Below are positions 17,885-27,641 of a DNA stretch of 46,255 bases, piece by piece; positions within the stretch are counted from its first letter, which is position 1; the number at the start of each line of letters is the position of its first letter. The DNA is from Candidatus Enterousia avicola. GTDB taxonomy: Bacteria; Pseudomonadota; Alphaproteobacteria; Rs-D84. The notes under the pieces are model-generated. The model worked only from the letters and a program-made list of their open reading frames with translations. It had not been told where the DNA came from and did no database searches. The stretch is from the NCBI GenBank assembly GCA_018714345.1, contig DVNO01000018.1:1-46255 (forward strand), in the 5' to 3' direction. The translations under genes and the position numbers were made by a program.

Positions 17885-19435
17885 ATGGATAGCAATTACA
17901 CAGTTTTAGCGCGCAAGTATCGTAGTCAAGATTTTAAATCTTTAATTGGGCAAGATGTATTAGTCAAAACATTAACAACAGCCATAAACACGGGCCGTAT
18001 TGCGCATGCGTACATATTTACGGGTATACGTGGTACAGGTAAAACTAGTACAGCGCGTATTTTGGCCAAGGCGTTGAACTGCCTATCTTCAGATGGTCCA
18101 ACCGCTAATCCATGCGGTGTGTGTGAAAATTGTAAAGCAATCGCTGCAGGGCAGCATATAGACGTACTTGAAATCGACGCAGCGTCTCATACTGGTGTTG
18201 ATAATATGCGTGACATCCTTGATGCCGCACAATACAGACCAACCAATGGTCGATATAAAGTATATATAATCGACGAAGTTCATATGCTTTCTACCAGCGC
18301 ATTTAATGCGTTATTGAAAACGCTAGAAGAACCACCGGCTCATGTAATATTCATTTTAGCCACAACGGAAATTCGCAAAGTTCCCGTAACAATTTTATCA
18401 CGTTGCCAGCGTTTTGATTTGGTGCGCGTTCCCGTTGAAACATTGAAAAGGCATTTTGCATGGATTGCAGGTCAAGAAAAAATCGAATTAAGTGATGCGG
18501 CAAATGAACTTCTTGCGCGCGCCGCCGATGGTTCTGTGCGAGACGGGTTATCTTTATTAGATCAAGCCATTGCTCAAACAGGTGGTCACGTGGACGAACA
18601 ATCTGTTTTAGATATGTTAAAACGTGCCGACCGTGGTGTTGTGGTCAATTTTATGGAAACTTTATTGTCGGGTGATACTTCTGCCGCCCTAGCAAAGGCT
18701 GATGAAATTTATAATAACGGCGCAGACTTAGCTATGCTACTTAGCGATATGATGGAATGGACCCATTGGGCAACCCGTATGCATCCAGCAATTCATGCGG
18801 GCGAGGTGAATAATTCACCATATACGGCAGATCAACGGGAACAAATTAAACAAATCGATTCAAAGGTATCTTTAAATACTCTATCTAGGATATGGCAAGT
18901 CATGGTCGCGGCGGTACCTGAGATGCAGGCTTCTGGTAATCAAAAACAATGTTTTGACATGTTAGTTGTCAGATTAATGCATATTGCTGATATGCCATCT
19001 GTGACAGAAATACTAAAAAAACAGCAAACCGTTAATCCAGATGCTGCAAAAACTGCGCCGATAAAAAAAGAACAGGTGATTGCAGAAAAATCTCAGTCTA
19101 AAATAAAGATTGAAAATGCAAATGATTTGGCAACTGCATTACAAGATTCAAAAGAAATATTGTTGTATTCGTACTATACAAGCAACATAGAAATCATAAG
19201 CATTTCAAATAACGTAATTCAGTATTTTGATCGTCGTGGTGATGCCGATTTTGCACATAAATTAGCAACTTGGTTAAATGAAAAGACAGGGCAAACATGG
19301 ACGCTAGAACGTGTAGAGGCGTCTCAGAATACTCATACAATAACAGAACAGAAAAAAGAAGAATTAGAGGCTGATCCAATGGTTGCCAGTGCTATGGATT
19401 TATTTTCAGATGCAGAAATTGTGGGTATAAAATAA
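17885..19435 (+). CDS. dnaX: DNA polymerase III subunit gamma/tau
   Basis: LARKYRSQDFKSLIGQD, Walker A GIRGTGKTSTARILAKALNC, CGVCENC zinc module, DEVHMLS. Confidence 0.96.
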   Translation: MDSNYTVLARKYRSQDFKSLIGQDVLVKTLTTAINTGRIAHAYIFTGIRGTGKTSTARILAKALNCLSSDGPTANPCGVCENCKAIAAGQHIDVLEIDAASHTGVDNMRDILDAAQYRPTNGRYKVYIIDEVHMLSTSAFNALLKTLEEPPAHVIFILATTEIRKVPVTILSRCQRFDLVRVPVETLKRHFAWIAGQEKIELSDAANELLARAADGSVRDGLSLLDQAIAQTGGHVDEQSVLDMLKRADRGVVVNFMETLLSGDTSAALAKADEIYNNGADLAMLLSDMMEWTHWATRMHPAIHAGEVNNSPYTADQREQIKQIDSKVSLNTLSRIWQVMVAAVPEMQASGNQKQCFDMLVVRLMHIADMPSVTEILKKQQTVNPDAAKTAPIKKEQVIAEKSQSKIKIENANDLATALQDSKEILLYSYYTSNIEIISISNNVIQYFDRRGDADFAHKLATWLNEKTGQTWTLERVEASQNTHTITEQKKEELEADPMVASAMDLFSDAEIVGIK

Positions 19436-19454
19436 TAAGTTATGAGGTAGATTT

Positions 19455-19922
19455 ATGAAACAAGAACGTGGCGCTTCTATTATGGAAATCCTTGGAGTGT
19501 TGGCTATTGCTGGTGTAATGAGTGCAGCAGCAATAAGCGTTTATAATGTTATAAGAACTAACCAAACTAGAAAAATTGCTTCTATTGAATTGGGACAGAT
19601 AGCAAAAAATACCGAGCTGTTGATGGGGATGCGCGGTGATTATACAGGTCTGTCTGTTGATTATTTGATTTCTGCCGGTGCGTTAAAAAATAATCAAGCA
19701 CCTATTGGTGGCGATGATTGGTCCGTATCTCCAAACATTGACGCAACAGGGTATTCTATAAACTTGACACAATTAACAGAGGGTGAATGCCAGTACTTTA
19801 CCGTATCTAAACCAGAATGGGCAACAAGTGTAATTGTAAATGGAATAGAAGTGTCAACTACACCAAACTGTTTTTCTACGGCAACAAATAAAATTTCTTT
19901 TATGGTGGAACCGAATAAATAA
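19455..19922 (+). CDS. Type IV prepilin-like protein
   Basis: Class III signal ERG^ASIMEILGVLAIAGVMSAAAISVYN. Confidence 0.7.
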   Translation: MKQERGASIMEILGVLAIAGVMSAAAISVYNVIRTNQTRKIASIELGQIAKNTELLMGMRGDYTGLSVDYLISAGALKNNQAPIGGDDWSVSPNIDATGYSINLTQLTEGECQYFTVSKPEWATSVIVNGIEVSTTPNCFSTATNKISFMVEPNK

Positions 19923-20599
19923 TGAAACTAACAAACTGTTTTGTTATAAGTCTTTTGTTACTGACAGCTACAGGTTGTATGCAATACCACAGCCCTGCAA
20001 GATCTACCTGGCCCCAATATTTGCGCGGTGCAAGTTTTATGGATATGACTGAACCTGCAAGAATTGCGAAACGGCCAGTATTTTTAGGAGCAGGTGGGAA
20101 ACTTATAAGTTCGATTGATGCCCCGGCAGAAATGGACTATGGCGATAAAGTACAAAACGATAATGCGGTAAGCATAAATTATATGGCTAACTTAGAATAC
20201 GAACTGTATGACTCTTTGCGCAAGCCAGGTATTTCCGTTCAACGTGCGGGGACAGATGTTGTTATAATTTTAGTCAGAGACGCAATTATGGAACTAAATA
20301 TAGCAGACATTTCACAGGACGGTGCCGACACATTAAAAACTATTGCTAAAATATTAAAAAAGTATGACGCTACTTTTTTGGAAATCTCAGGGTACACAGA
20401 TTCTATGGCACCGGCACAGGCAAAGGCATTATCACTTGATATGGCACAACGTGTTGGCGTGTATCTGGCACAACACGATATAAATACAGCACGAATGTTT
20501 ATTGTCGGTCGTGGCGCCGAAAGACCTATTGCTGGCCAAGATGATATAGGCCGTTTAACAAATCGTCGTGTTGAAATTCGATTGGTACCTGCACGATAA
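19922..20599 (+). CDS. OmpA-family lipoprotein
   Basis: Lipobox-like LLLTATGC; OmpA C-terminal motif (ISGYTDS...ALSLDMAQRVGVYL...GRGAERPIA...NRRVEIRL). Confidence 0.75.
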   Translation: MKLTNCFVISLLLLTATGCMQYHSPARSTWPQYLRGASFMDMTEPARIAKRPVFLGAGGKLISSIDAPAEMDYGDKVQNDNAVSINYMANLEYELYDSLRKPGISVQRAGTDVVIILVRDAIMELNIADISQDGADTLKTIAKILKKYDATFLEISGYTDSMAPAQAKALSLDMAQRVGVYLAQHDINTARMFIVGRGAERPIAGQDDIGRLTNRRVEIRLVPAR

Positions 20600-20668
20600 A
20601 ACTTTCAATTTGAAATTATAAAAAATGTTGCTATACTGCCTGCATAACAAACAAAAGGATGGAAAAAC

Positions 20669-21331
20669 ATGGCAAATAAAACTCAAGCTAATCCAGCTGT
20701 AAAGAAATACACAAAAGTCGGGATAATTGCCGCCGTTGTAGTTGTTGTTGCTGCTTTGGGGGCGTGGGGTATCAGCGCGTTGCGTGGAAACACAGTGACG
20801 GTTGATGAAGCAATGGAAGTTGTAACAACAGATGCAGCGAATGCAGCAGATTTACGCATTGCAGTACTTCGTATGGATGCGATTCAAACAGACGCTAATG
20901 TCTTGAAAGATTTGAACAAACAACGTGAAACATACGAAAATGAATTGCGTGATGAATTGGAAAAGAAACAGAAAGAATTAGAGGCTGAAAAGTCCGAGAT
21001 TGAAAAATCTCAAGACGTTTTATCCAGAGATGCGTTACAACGCCGCATTGCAGATTATCAAAACCGCGTAACAGAATTACAGCGTGATTTGACGGAACGT
21101 GCACAAAGCATCGAAGTTTCTTTCCAGAAAGCTTTGAATGAAATTCAAACAGAGCATTTGAACCCAATCATAGAAGGGGTTATTGCTAAGAAAAACTTGT
21201 CAATGGTAATTGACGGTCGTTTTGCCCGTGTTGGTGCGAATGCAGCGAACTTAGACATAACAGATGAAGTTGTTGCTGCACTGGATAAAAAAGTATCTAA
21301 GGTAAAAATGGATACTCCAAAAGGCTTCTAA
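20669..21331 (+). CDS. OmpH/Skp-family periplasmic chaperone-like protein
   Basis: N-terminal TM/signal, long coiled coil, position directly upstream of lpxD. Confidence 0.65.
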   Translation: MANKTQANPAVKKYTKVGIIAAVVVVVAALGAWGISALRGNTVTVDEAMEVVTTDAANAADLRIAVLRMDAIQTDANVLKDLNKQRETYENELRDELEKKQKELEAEKSEIEKSQDVLSRDALQRRIADYQNRVTELQRDLTERAQSIEVSFQKALNEIQTEHLNPIIEGVIAKKNLSMVIDGRFARVGANAANLDITDEVVAALDKKVSKVKMDTPKGF

Positions 21332-21346
21332 AAGAACCATTATTTA

Positions 21347-21370
21347 AAAGGTCGCCTGACGGCGGCCTTT
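21347..21370 (+). terminator. Rho-independent terminator
   Basis: AAAGGTCGCC-TGAC-GGCGGCCTTT followed by TCTTTT. Confidence 0.65.
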
Positions 21371-21422
21371 TCTTTTATAGAATTTTACTTTTATTTTCAA
21401 TAAAAACGTTTATAATCGCGGT

Positions 21423-22466
21423 ATGTTAAACAGAATAAAATCGTGGTTTATGCCGGTAGCCACGCAAACAACAGCCGGTCAGCTAGCCGAAAAATTCGGT
21501 TTGGAATTACAAGGCAACCCAGAAACAATTGTTCGTGGGGTGGCGCCTATTGCGGATGCAAAACCTGGACAATTAGCGTTCTATTCAACCGAGCAAAATA
21601 GTACAGCCTTTAAAATATTACCAATAGAGGTTTTAGAAAATACAAAGGCTAGCGTTATTTTGGTTCAGCCAGAACAAATCAGTCACGCGCCAAAGGGTGC
21701 AACGCTATTGATCACACCGTCACCACGTGGGAATATTGTTAAAATACTGGGTGAAATTTATAAAGAACCACCACGTTTCGGAATCAGCAAACACGCAACT
21801 ATTGAACGTGGGGTGTTCTTTAGAAAGCGTAGTACCGTCTATGTTGCTCAATATGCAACTATTGAACGTGGGGCGGTTATTGAAGAAAACGTGAAAATCT
21901 ATCCTGGCGCATATATTGGTAAAAATGTGACAATTGGACGTGGTACCGTTGTCCAGACTGGCGCACACATAGAAAATGCAACTATCGGTGAAGATTGTGT
22001 GATAAATGCTGGTGCAGTAATTGGGAAAGACGGCTTTGGTTATACCAGACAAAATGGGCACAATGTATTCATTCCTCATGTTGGGCGTGTAGTTATTGGA
22101 AATCGCGTATCTGTTGGTGCAAACACATGCATAGATCGCGGTGCAATGACAGATACATGCGTTGGAGATGGAACAAAAATAGACAATCTATGTCAGATCG
22201 CCCATGGTGTGGTAATTGGTTCGGAATGCTTTTTGGCATCTGGTGTTGGATTAGCTGGCGGAACCGTTGTCGGAGATAGAGCGCTATTGGCTGGACAGGT
22301 TGGAATTGCAAATGGAGTGCATATTGGTAATGATGCAGAAGTTGGGGCCCACAGTGGTGTATTCAGAGATGTTCCAGACGGGCAAAGACATATGGGATAT
22401 CCTGCGGGACCAGGAACAGAATTCATGCGCCATTATGCGTGGTTACGTAAAAACTCAAAGAAATAG
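21423..22466 (+). CDS. lpxD: UDP-3-O-acylglucosamine N-acyltransferase
   Basis: Left-handed beta-helix hexapeptide repeats; GKDGFGY, HVGRVVIGN, IDNLCQIAHGVVIG motifs. Confidence 0.95.
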   Translation: MLNRIKSWFMPVATQTTAGQLAEKFGLELQGNPETIVRGVAPIADAKPGQLAFYSTEQNSTAFKILPIEVLENTKASVILVQPEQISHAPKGATLLITPSPRGNIVKILGEIYKEPPRFGISKHATIERGVFFRKRSTVYVAQYATIERGAVIEENVKIYPGAYIGKNVTIGRGTVVQTGAHIENATIGEDCVINAGAVIGKDGFGYTRQNGHNVFIPHVGRVVIGNRVSVGANTCIDRGAMTDTCVGDGTKIDNLCQIAHGVVIGSECFLASGVGLAGGTVVGDRALLAGQVGIANGVHIGNDAEVGAHSGVFRDVPDGQRHMGYPAGPGTEFMRHYAWLRKNSKK

Positions 22467-22477
22467 GAGGACTTATA

Positions 22478-22918
22478 ATGATAGATGCAAAGGGTATTGA
22501 AAAAATCATTCCCCATCGTGGCGCAATGAGACTAGTTGATGAAATACGTGAATATAACGAGACAAGTGGCGTCGGAATAAAGTATGTTAGAGATGATGAA
22601 TTCTGGTGTTCTGGCCATTTCCCTGGCAATCCTATAATGCCAGGTGTGTTGATTGTTGAAGCGTTGGCTCAGACCGCATGCTTTATTGCTATGGCACACC
22701 TTAACCTTAGTGGCGGGAAAAATTTAGGTTATTTTACAACTATGGAAAAAATTAAGTTCTCGCACATGGTAAAACCTGGCGATGTCCTTGAATTACATGT
22801 AGAACTAGTAATGTCAAAAATGCGTCTGTATAAATTTCATGGCATTGCAATGGTAAGTGGTAAAAAGGTTTCAGAAGCCACATTTACAGCTATAATAGAT
22901 GCGGCATCTGCACAATAA
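22478..22918 (+). CDS. fabZ: 3-hydroxyacyl-ACP dehydratase FabZ
   Basis: IPHRGAMRLVDEI and GHFPGNPIMPGVLIVEALAQ motifs. Confidence 0.95.
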   Translation: MIDAKGIEKIIPHRGAMRLVDEIREYNETSGVGIKYVRDDEFWCSGHFPGNPIMPGVLIVEALAQTACFIAMAHLNLSGGKNLGYFTTMEKIKFSHMVKPGDVLELHVELVMSKMRLYKFHGIAMVSGKKVSEATFTAIIDAASAQ

Positions 22919-22920
22919 AA

Positions 22921-22940
22921 AAACCGCTTAATTGCGGTTT
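22921..22940. terminator. Bidirectional terminator
   Basis: AAACCGC-TTAATT-GCGGTTT between convergent genes, flanked by A/T runs. Confidence 0.7.
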
Positions 22941-22958
22941 TTTTATTTTCTATTAGTT

Positions 22959-23954
22959 TTATTGTTGTAATTCTGCAATAAGATTTTGAATTCTTTCCAT
23001 GCTTACATTATCCAGTAAAGCGGACGCAATCGTATACGCGGATTCCAAGTCACTGCGCGCTGCGTCTGTGTTACCTAATGCAAGATTTAAAGCTGCAGAT
23101 TTTTCGAAGTATGACATGGCATTGCTGGACAAGCTTTCACGTTCTGCCGAAGTTGTCGCACCTTGAATTTGTTCTGAAATAACACGTATTGCAGATGCAT
23201 AATCATTTATAGCGTCAGAATAGTTGCCTATTTGAGTATATGCCTCGGCCCGTTCTGCATAAACAGTTGGATTTACAACGCCATCAGGACGTGCCAATGA
23301 ATTCGTATAATCCGCAATTGCACCTTCCCAATTCTTTAACCACAAGTTCAGCTGACCACGTTTAGCATATAAATCACGCATTTGTAGCAAAGGCGATGGA
23401 TTCGCAGTCTGTGCCGCCAGCGCATTGTTTATATCCGCCAAAGCTGTATTATAGTCTTCCAAGCGCATATTCAAAAGTGCGCGGTCATAATACGCAACTG
23501 CGTTTACTTGATCTATTTCTATGGCACTATTGAAATCACTTAGTGCATTCCTGTAATCTGCTGTCTGCATATAAGCTTCACCACGTAGAACATACATATC
23601 AGCCGTTGCATTTCCAGCATCTATCGCAGTCGTTAAATCTACTATTGCGTCTGCAATATTACCTGCAACCAATTTTTCCTTAGCGCTTTCATAATAGTCA
23701 TTTGCCTGTAACAAAGCTTCTTCTGTAATTTCAACATTATTAGCCTGATCTTTTACTTCACAGTTACCATGACTGCGACCAAGTATATAAAAAGTCGCCG
23801 CGATAAAGAATAATATTATAAACCAGTAAACGTAAATGGATATAGACCATGAACGAGAAGCCTGCTTAGCCGCAACGTTTTCTGTAACGCTTTTCTGCAT
23901 AAGTTTTTTATTCTTCTTGTTTGCTTGATTTTTGCTGGTGATGTTTTTCTTCAT
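22959..23954 (-). CDS. TPR-repeat membrane-anchored protein
   Basis: One N-terminal TM helix, then repeated TPR motifs (e.g. ADYRNALSDFNSAIEIDQVNAVAYYDRALL). Confidence 0.75.
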   Translation of the reverse strand: MKKNITSKNQANKKNKKLMQKSVTENVAAKQASRSWSISIYVYWFIILFFIAATFYILGRSHGNCEVKDQANNVEITEEALLQANDYYESAKEKLVAGNIADAIVDLTTAIDAGNATADMYVLRGEAYMQTADYRNALSDFNSAIEIDQVNAVAYYDRALLNMRLEDYNTALADINNALAAQTANPSPLLQMRDLYAKRGQLNLWLKNWEGAIADYTNSLARPDGVVNPTVYAERAEAYTQIGNYSDAINDYASAIRVISEQIQGATTSAERESLSSNAMSYFEKSAALNLALGNTDAARSDLESAYTIASALLDNVSMERIQNLIAELQQ

Positions 23955-23984
23955 AATGAAACTCCCTCTTCCGTTAATTTGATT

Positions 23985-24683
23985 TTAGAGAGTTTTTAAC
24001 AACGCGTCAATCGTTTTCTGTTCTACTTCACGTATTTTTCCAACAGATAAATTTCCCAATTTGATAGGACCAAATGAAATCCTATGAAGTTTTATAACAG
24101 GACAACCGCACGCACGAAGCACTATACGGACTTCATTCTTTTTACCTTCGGTTACACAAACTCTTAAAATCTTATCGTCAATACGCTTTATTTTCATTGG
24201 TCGATAGTTTATACCATCTACACAAACCCCAGACTCTGCCTTTGCTAAACCTTGTTCACTTACTTTTGAAACCATCGCCATATATTCTCTTGGAATATGT
24301 GAAGATGGTAAAGTTAATTTTCGCGACAGTTCACCATCATTTGTTAATAACAACAAGCCTGTCGTTTTATAATCTAATCGCCCAACATATTTTAAGTTCT
24401 TATACTTTTCTTCTAAACAATCATATACAGTCTTTCGCCCCATGGGATCTTTACGTGTAGTCATAACATTTATTGGTTTGTGAAATGCATATAACTTTGT
24501 TGTTTCCCTTTGATTTATAACCTTGCCGTCTACTGATACCGTGTCATTTTCTTCAACAAACACAACAGGGGTCTTAATAACAATATCATTGACTTTCACA
24601 CGGCCCTGAGAAATAAGTTCTTCGGCAGCGCGTCTTGATGCGACACCACTATCTGAGATAAATTTTGCAATTCTTACACTCAT
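23985..24683 (-). CDS. RsuA/RluB-family rRNA pseudouridine synthase
   Basis: S4 domain and GRLDYKTTGLLLLTNDGEL motif. Confidence 0.9.
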   Translation of the reverse strand: MSVRIAKFISDSGVASRRAAEELISQGRVKVNDIVIKTPVVFVEENDTVSVDGKVINQRETTKLYAFHKPINVMTTRKDPMGRKTVYDCLEEKYKNLKYVGRLDYKTTGLLLLTNDGELSRKLTLPSSHIPREYMAMVSKVSEQGLAKAESGVCVDGINYRPMKIKRIDDKILRVCVTEGKKNEVRIVLRACGCPVIKLHRISFGPIKLGNLSVGKIREVEQKTIDALLKTL

Positions 24684-25336
24684 AAAATTACTCTACTTAT
24701 TGCTATCGCCGCCGCAAGCTCGGCCCGTAAAATTGTTTTGCCTAAGCTTATACCTTTAGCACCAGCAGCATCGAATGCTGCAAACTCTTTCTCAGAAAAA
24801 CCGCCCTCGGGTCCAACAAAGACATATTTTGCCCCCATAGCGTCTGTTGGTAATTCTGCCCCATAGGCACAACGTTCATCTGCGAAAACTATATTCGACA
24901 AATCTACATCTAAAAAATTTTTTTCTGGTAAAATTACAGGTATGCTATTCCTGCCTGATTGTTCTGACGCCTCTACAACAATCTTTCGCATACGTTCCCA
25001 GTTTATGTGTTTGGTAACGGTATGTTCTGTTATAACTGGTTGAAAAGCCCTTACCCCAAGTTGCGTCGCCATGTTTAGTAAATCATCAGTACGTTTAACT
25101 GGTGCAAAAAGTAAAGTCACATCATTCGAAGGATCTGTGTGATCTGTTTGTGCGCCTATATCTATGAAACGTCCGTCTTCAGATATTTTTGCAGAAAATT
25201 CACGCCCTGAACCAAAGCCCAAAAAGTCACTACGGCGCATTACGTGTTTAATGTAATGTACTATTTCACGCCCCGCCGGAATCATCGTTCCGCTTTCTAT
25301 GTTTTCACCAAGATAGATACGTGGGACGTTTTTCAT
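24680..25336 (-). CDS. rsmE: 16S rRNA (uracil-1498-N3)-methyltransferase
   Basis: VFVGPEGGFSEKEF and LRAELAAAIAISRV motifs; ATGA overlap with the downstream gene. Confidence 0.9.
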   Translation of the reverse strand: MKNVPRIYLGENIESGTMIPAGREIVHYIKHVMRRSDFLGFGSGREFSAKISEDGRFIDIGAQTDHTDPSNDVTLLFAPVKRTDDLLNMATQLGVRAFQPVITEHTVTKHINWERMRKIVVEASEQSGRNSIPVILPEKNFLDVDLSNIVFADERCAYGAELPTDAMGAKYVFVGPEGGFSEKEFAAFDAAGAKGISLGKTILRAELAAAIAISRVIL

Positions 25337-25393
25337 AAACTTTTTTTAATTCTGATTTATAATCTTTTAAAATTCTGATATAATCATAACACA

Positions 25394-27616
25394 ATGGTTG
25401 AAAAATTCAAGATTTTATCAGCAGGCGGGTCTTCTAAGGGCTTGAATATATTCAAGTCTAGCGCTTATAAAGAGCACCAGCGTAAACCAATGGCATCTTT
25501 GTTTTGGTCATTGAGGTGGGCGATTGGTATATGGCTTGTTTGCGCGTTGGCTTTTGGACTTTCTTTCTGGATCGAGCATATTTGGCGTTACGGGTGGTCT
25601 CCTGCAACTGCACACTGGTCTGCCTTATATTTTCAAAACTTACTGTCTACAGCGGGCATGTCCGCTATAGCAGAGGTACCAGAATGGTTTGTACGCACAC
25701 TATTGCGCACCGATATTGCCTGTATAACACCATTGTTGCCTATTATTGCGTATTTCTTTATGTCTGATGCAACGCTTGTTAAAGAATTTAACCCATATGG
25801 AAATGATAAATTTGACGAGAAGTCTTCCAACAAAGCAACAAAAGAAGACATTGAAAAAATGGGTTTGTTAAATGGTTTTATGATGGTCTTGGGCTACTTC
25901 AAGAAGAAACCCTTAATGATGAACGAATGTCTATCTACATTATGTGTTGCCCCCCCAGGAACAGGTAAATCACAGGGTGTGGTTTTTCCAACAATATTTG
26001 AATGTAATACGGTATCTATGATTATTAACGACCCAAAACCAGAATTGTATCAAGATTCGTCTGCGTATCGTGCAACAATTGGTCCAGTATTCATAATGAA
26101 CTGGGCTGGTCAAGATGATCCTGAACATGGGGTTTATTACCCGTCATGGAATCCATTATCACCAGAGCATGTACCCTTTAATCAAGAACAACGTGATTTG
26201 TATGTTGACTCTATATGCAATGTGTTGATAGCAGATAAAGCGTCATCAACTGCGGACCCACACTGGACGATTTCTGGTCGCGCGGGATTATCTGGTCTTA
26301 TTCAATTTATGATATCTAAGGTAGAACGTGCAAAAGCAGATGACTATTTTTATGCAAGAATAAGTGCTGGTACATTTGATGCAGAAGATGCCGCAGTATT
26401 AGGTGATTACTACCTATCTATGATGAGCGACCCAAATGCATACGCAGCATACGCACTATTACAAAAAGGCGAATTAAATGCCATGAACTATGTTCATATA
26501 GGAACATGGGATCTTATACCAGATGCTTGGAAAGGCAAAGAAGCCTCTTTGTCTATGATTCTAGATTGGATTAACTCTAGCCAAATAAGTCTTGCCCAAG
26601 CGCAGGAAGAGCGTCGCCGGCAGGGGGACCAAATGGTTATGATGGAAGACCCTATGCACGACTTATTTATGAATGCAGTAGAAGAAGCACGCAGGTATTC
26701 TTACGCTCATCGTGCAGTATTAGAATTGACCCAATTGGCAAATACACCTGATAAAGAACGTGGTTCTATTTTATCCACAATTATGGCTGGATTATCGATA
26801 TTCCGTAACGCTGCTGTGCGCAATCGTACAAGTCACTCTGATTTCCACTTTTCAGATTTGCGTGGTCTGCGTGACCCACGTGACGGGAAAGTAAAACCGG
26901 TTACAGTTTACCTGTCTATTAACATGGTCGATGCCGAAGCTTTAAACCCAATTACAGGAATATTTATTGAGCTTATGACTAATTTCTTGCTGGCAAACAA
27001 ACCGGGGCAAGAGCATAACGGCGAAAAATTAGGTCCATGTCCAGTATTGTTCATTTTGGACGAAATGCCTAAAATGCAAAAATTACAGGCCGTGATTCAG
27101 GGGCCCGACCTTGGCCGTGGACAGCAGGTATCATACCTTATAATTGGTCAAGACCTTCACCAGATTCAGGAAAAGTACGGTGCTGATGCCGCCGCAACAA
27201 TTATATCAACAACCGCAGCAAAAATTGTGTTACGTCAAAACGACCCAGATAGTGCAAAACGCTTCTCGGACATGATGGGATACAAAATGAAATTGAAAAC
27301 TGTTAAGGGGCCTGATGGTAAAGAAAAAGAAGAAAAAAGTGAAGAACTGCTATACTCTCCAATGGATATAATGAAACTGGATAAAAGCAAGCAACTTGTT
27401 ATATTCCAAGGTTGGTATCATAGACCAATTGAAGCAGACAAACAAATGGCTTTTGAAGACCCACGATTGGCTAGTTATATGGCGATGGGGGCGTGCAGCC
27501 CGTTACCTGAATTTTTAATACCAGCGCACCATGCGGCATTGGGGTATTCTGGGAATCCACGCATTTATATTCCACAAACAAAGGAACTAAAAGAATTAGA
27601 GCCACTAAAAAAATAA
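25394..27616 (+). CDS. virD4: VirD4/TraG-family type IV secretion coupling ATPase
   Basis: N-terminal TM segments, Walker A APPGTGKSQGVVFP, Walker B VLFILDEMPKM, DPKPELY, LIIGQDLHQI. Confidence 0.9.
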   Translation: MVEKFKILSAGGSSKGLNIFKSSAYKEHQRKPMASLFWSLRWAIGIWLVCALAFGLSFWIEHIWRYGWSPATAHWSALYFQNLLSTAGMSAIAEVPEWFVRTLLRTDIACITPLLPIIAYFFMSDATLVKEFNPYGNDKFDEKSSNKATKEDIEKMGLLNGFMMVLGYFKKKPLMMNECLSTLCVAPPGTGKSQGVVFPTIFECNTVSMIINDPKPELYQDSSAYRATIGPVFIMNWAGQDDPEHGVYYPSWNPLSPEHVPFNQEQRDLYVDSICNVLIADKASSTADPHWTISGRAGLSGLIQFMISKVERAKADDYFYARISAGTFDAEDAAVLGDYYLSMMSDPNAYAAYALLQKGELNAMNYVHIGTWDLIPDAWKGKEASLSMILDWINSSQISLAQAQEERRRQGDQMVMMEDPMHDLFMNAVEEARRYSYAHRAVLELTQLANTPDKERGSILSTIMAGLSIFRNAAVRNRTSHSDFHFSDLRGLRDPRDGKVKPVTVYLSINMVDAEALNPITGIFIELMTNFLLANKPGQEHNGEKLGPCPVLFILDEMPKMQKLQAVIQGPDLGRGQQVSYLIIGQDLHQIQEKYGADAAATIISTTAAKIVLRQNDPDSAKRFSDMMGYKMKLKTVKGPDGKEKEEKSEELLYSPMDIMKLDKSKQLVIFQGWYHRPIEADKQMAFEDPRLASYMAMGACSPLPEFLIPAHHAALGYSGNPRIYIPQTKELKELEPLKK

Positions 27617-27639
27617 CATCATAAATTATGGTGTTATTT
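27611..27639. terminator. Bidirectional terminator-like hairpin
   Basis: AAATAACATCAT-AAATT-ATGGTGTTATTT (12 bp with one T-G pair) followed by T run. Confidence 0.6.
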
Positions 27640-27641
27640 TT

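Noticed and set aside
21795-21873. 19-bp direct repeat GCAACTATTGAACGTGGGG with 60-nt period
   Set aside because: Explained by hexapeptide repeats of LpxD.
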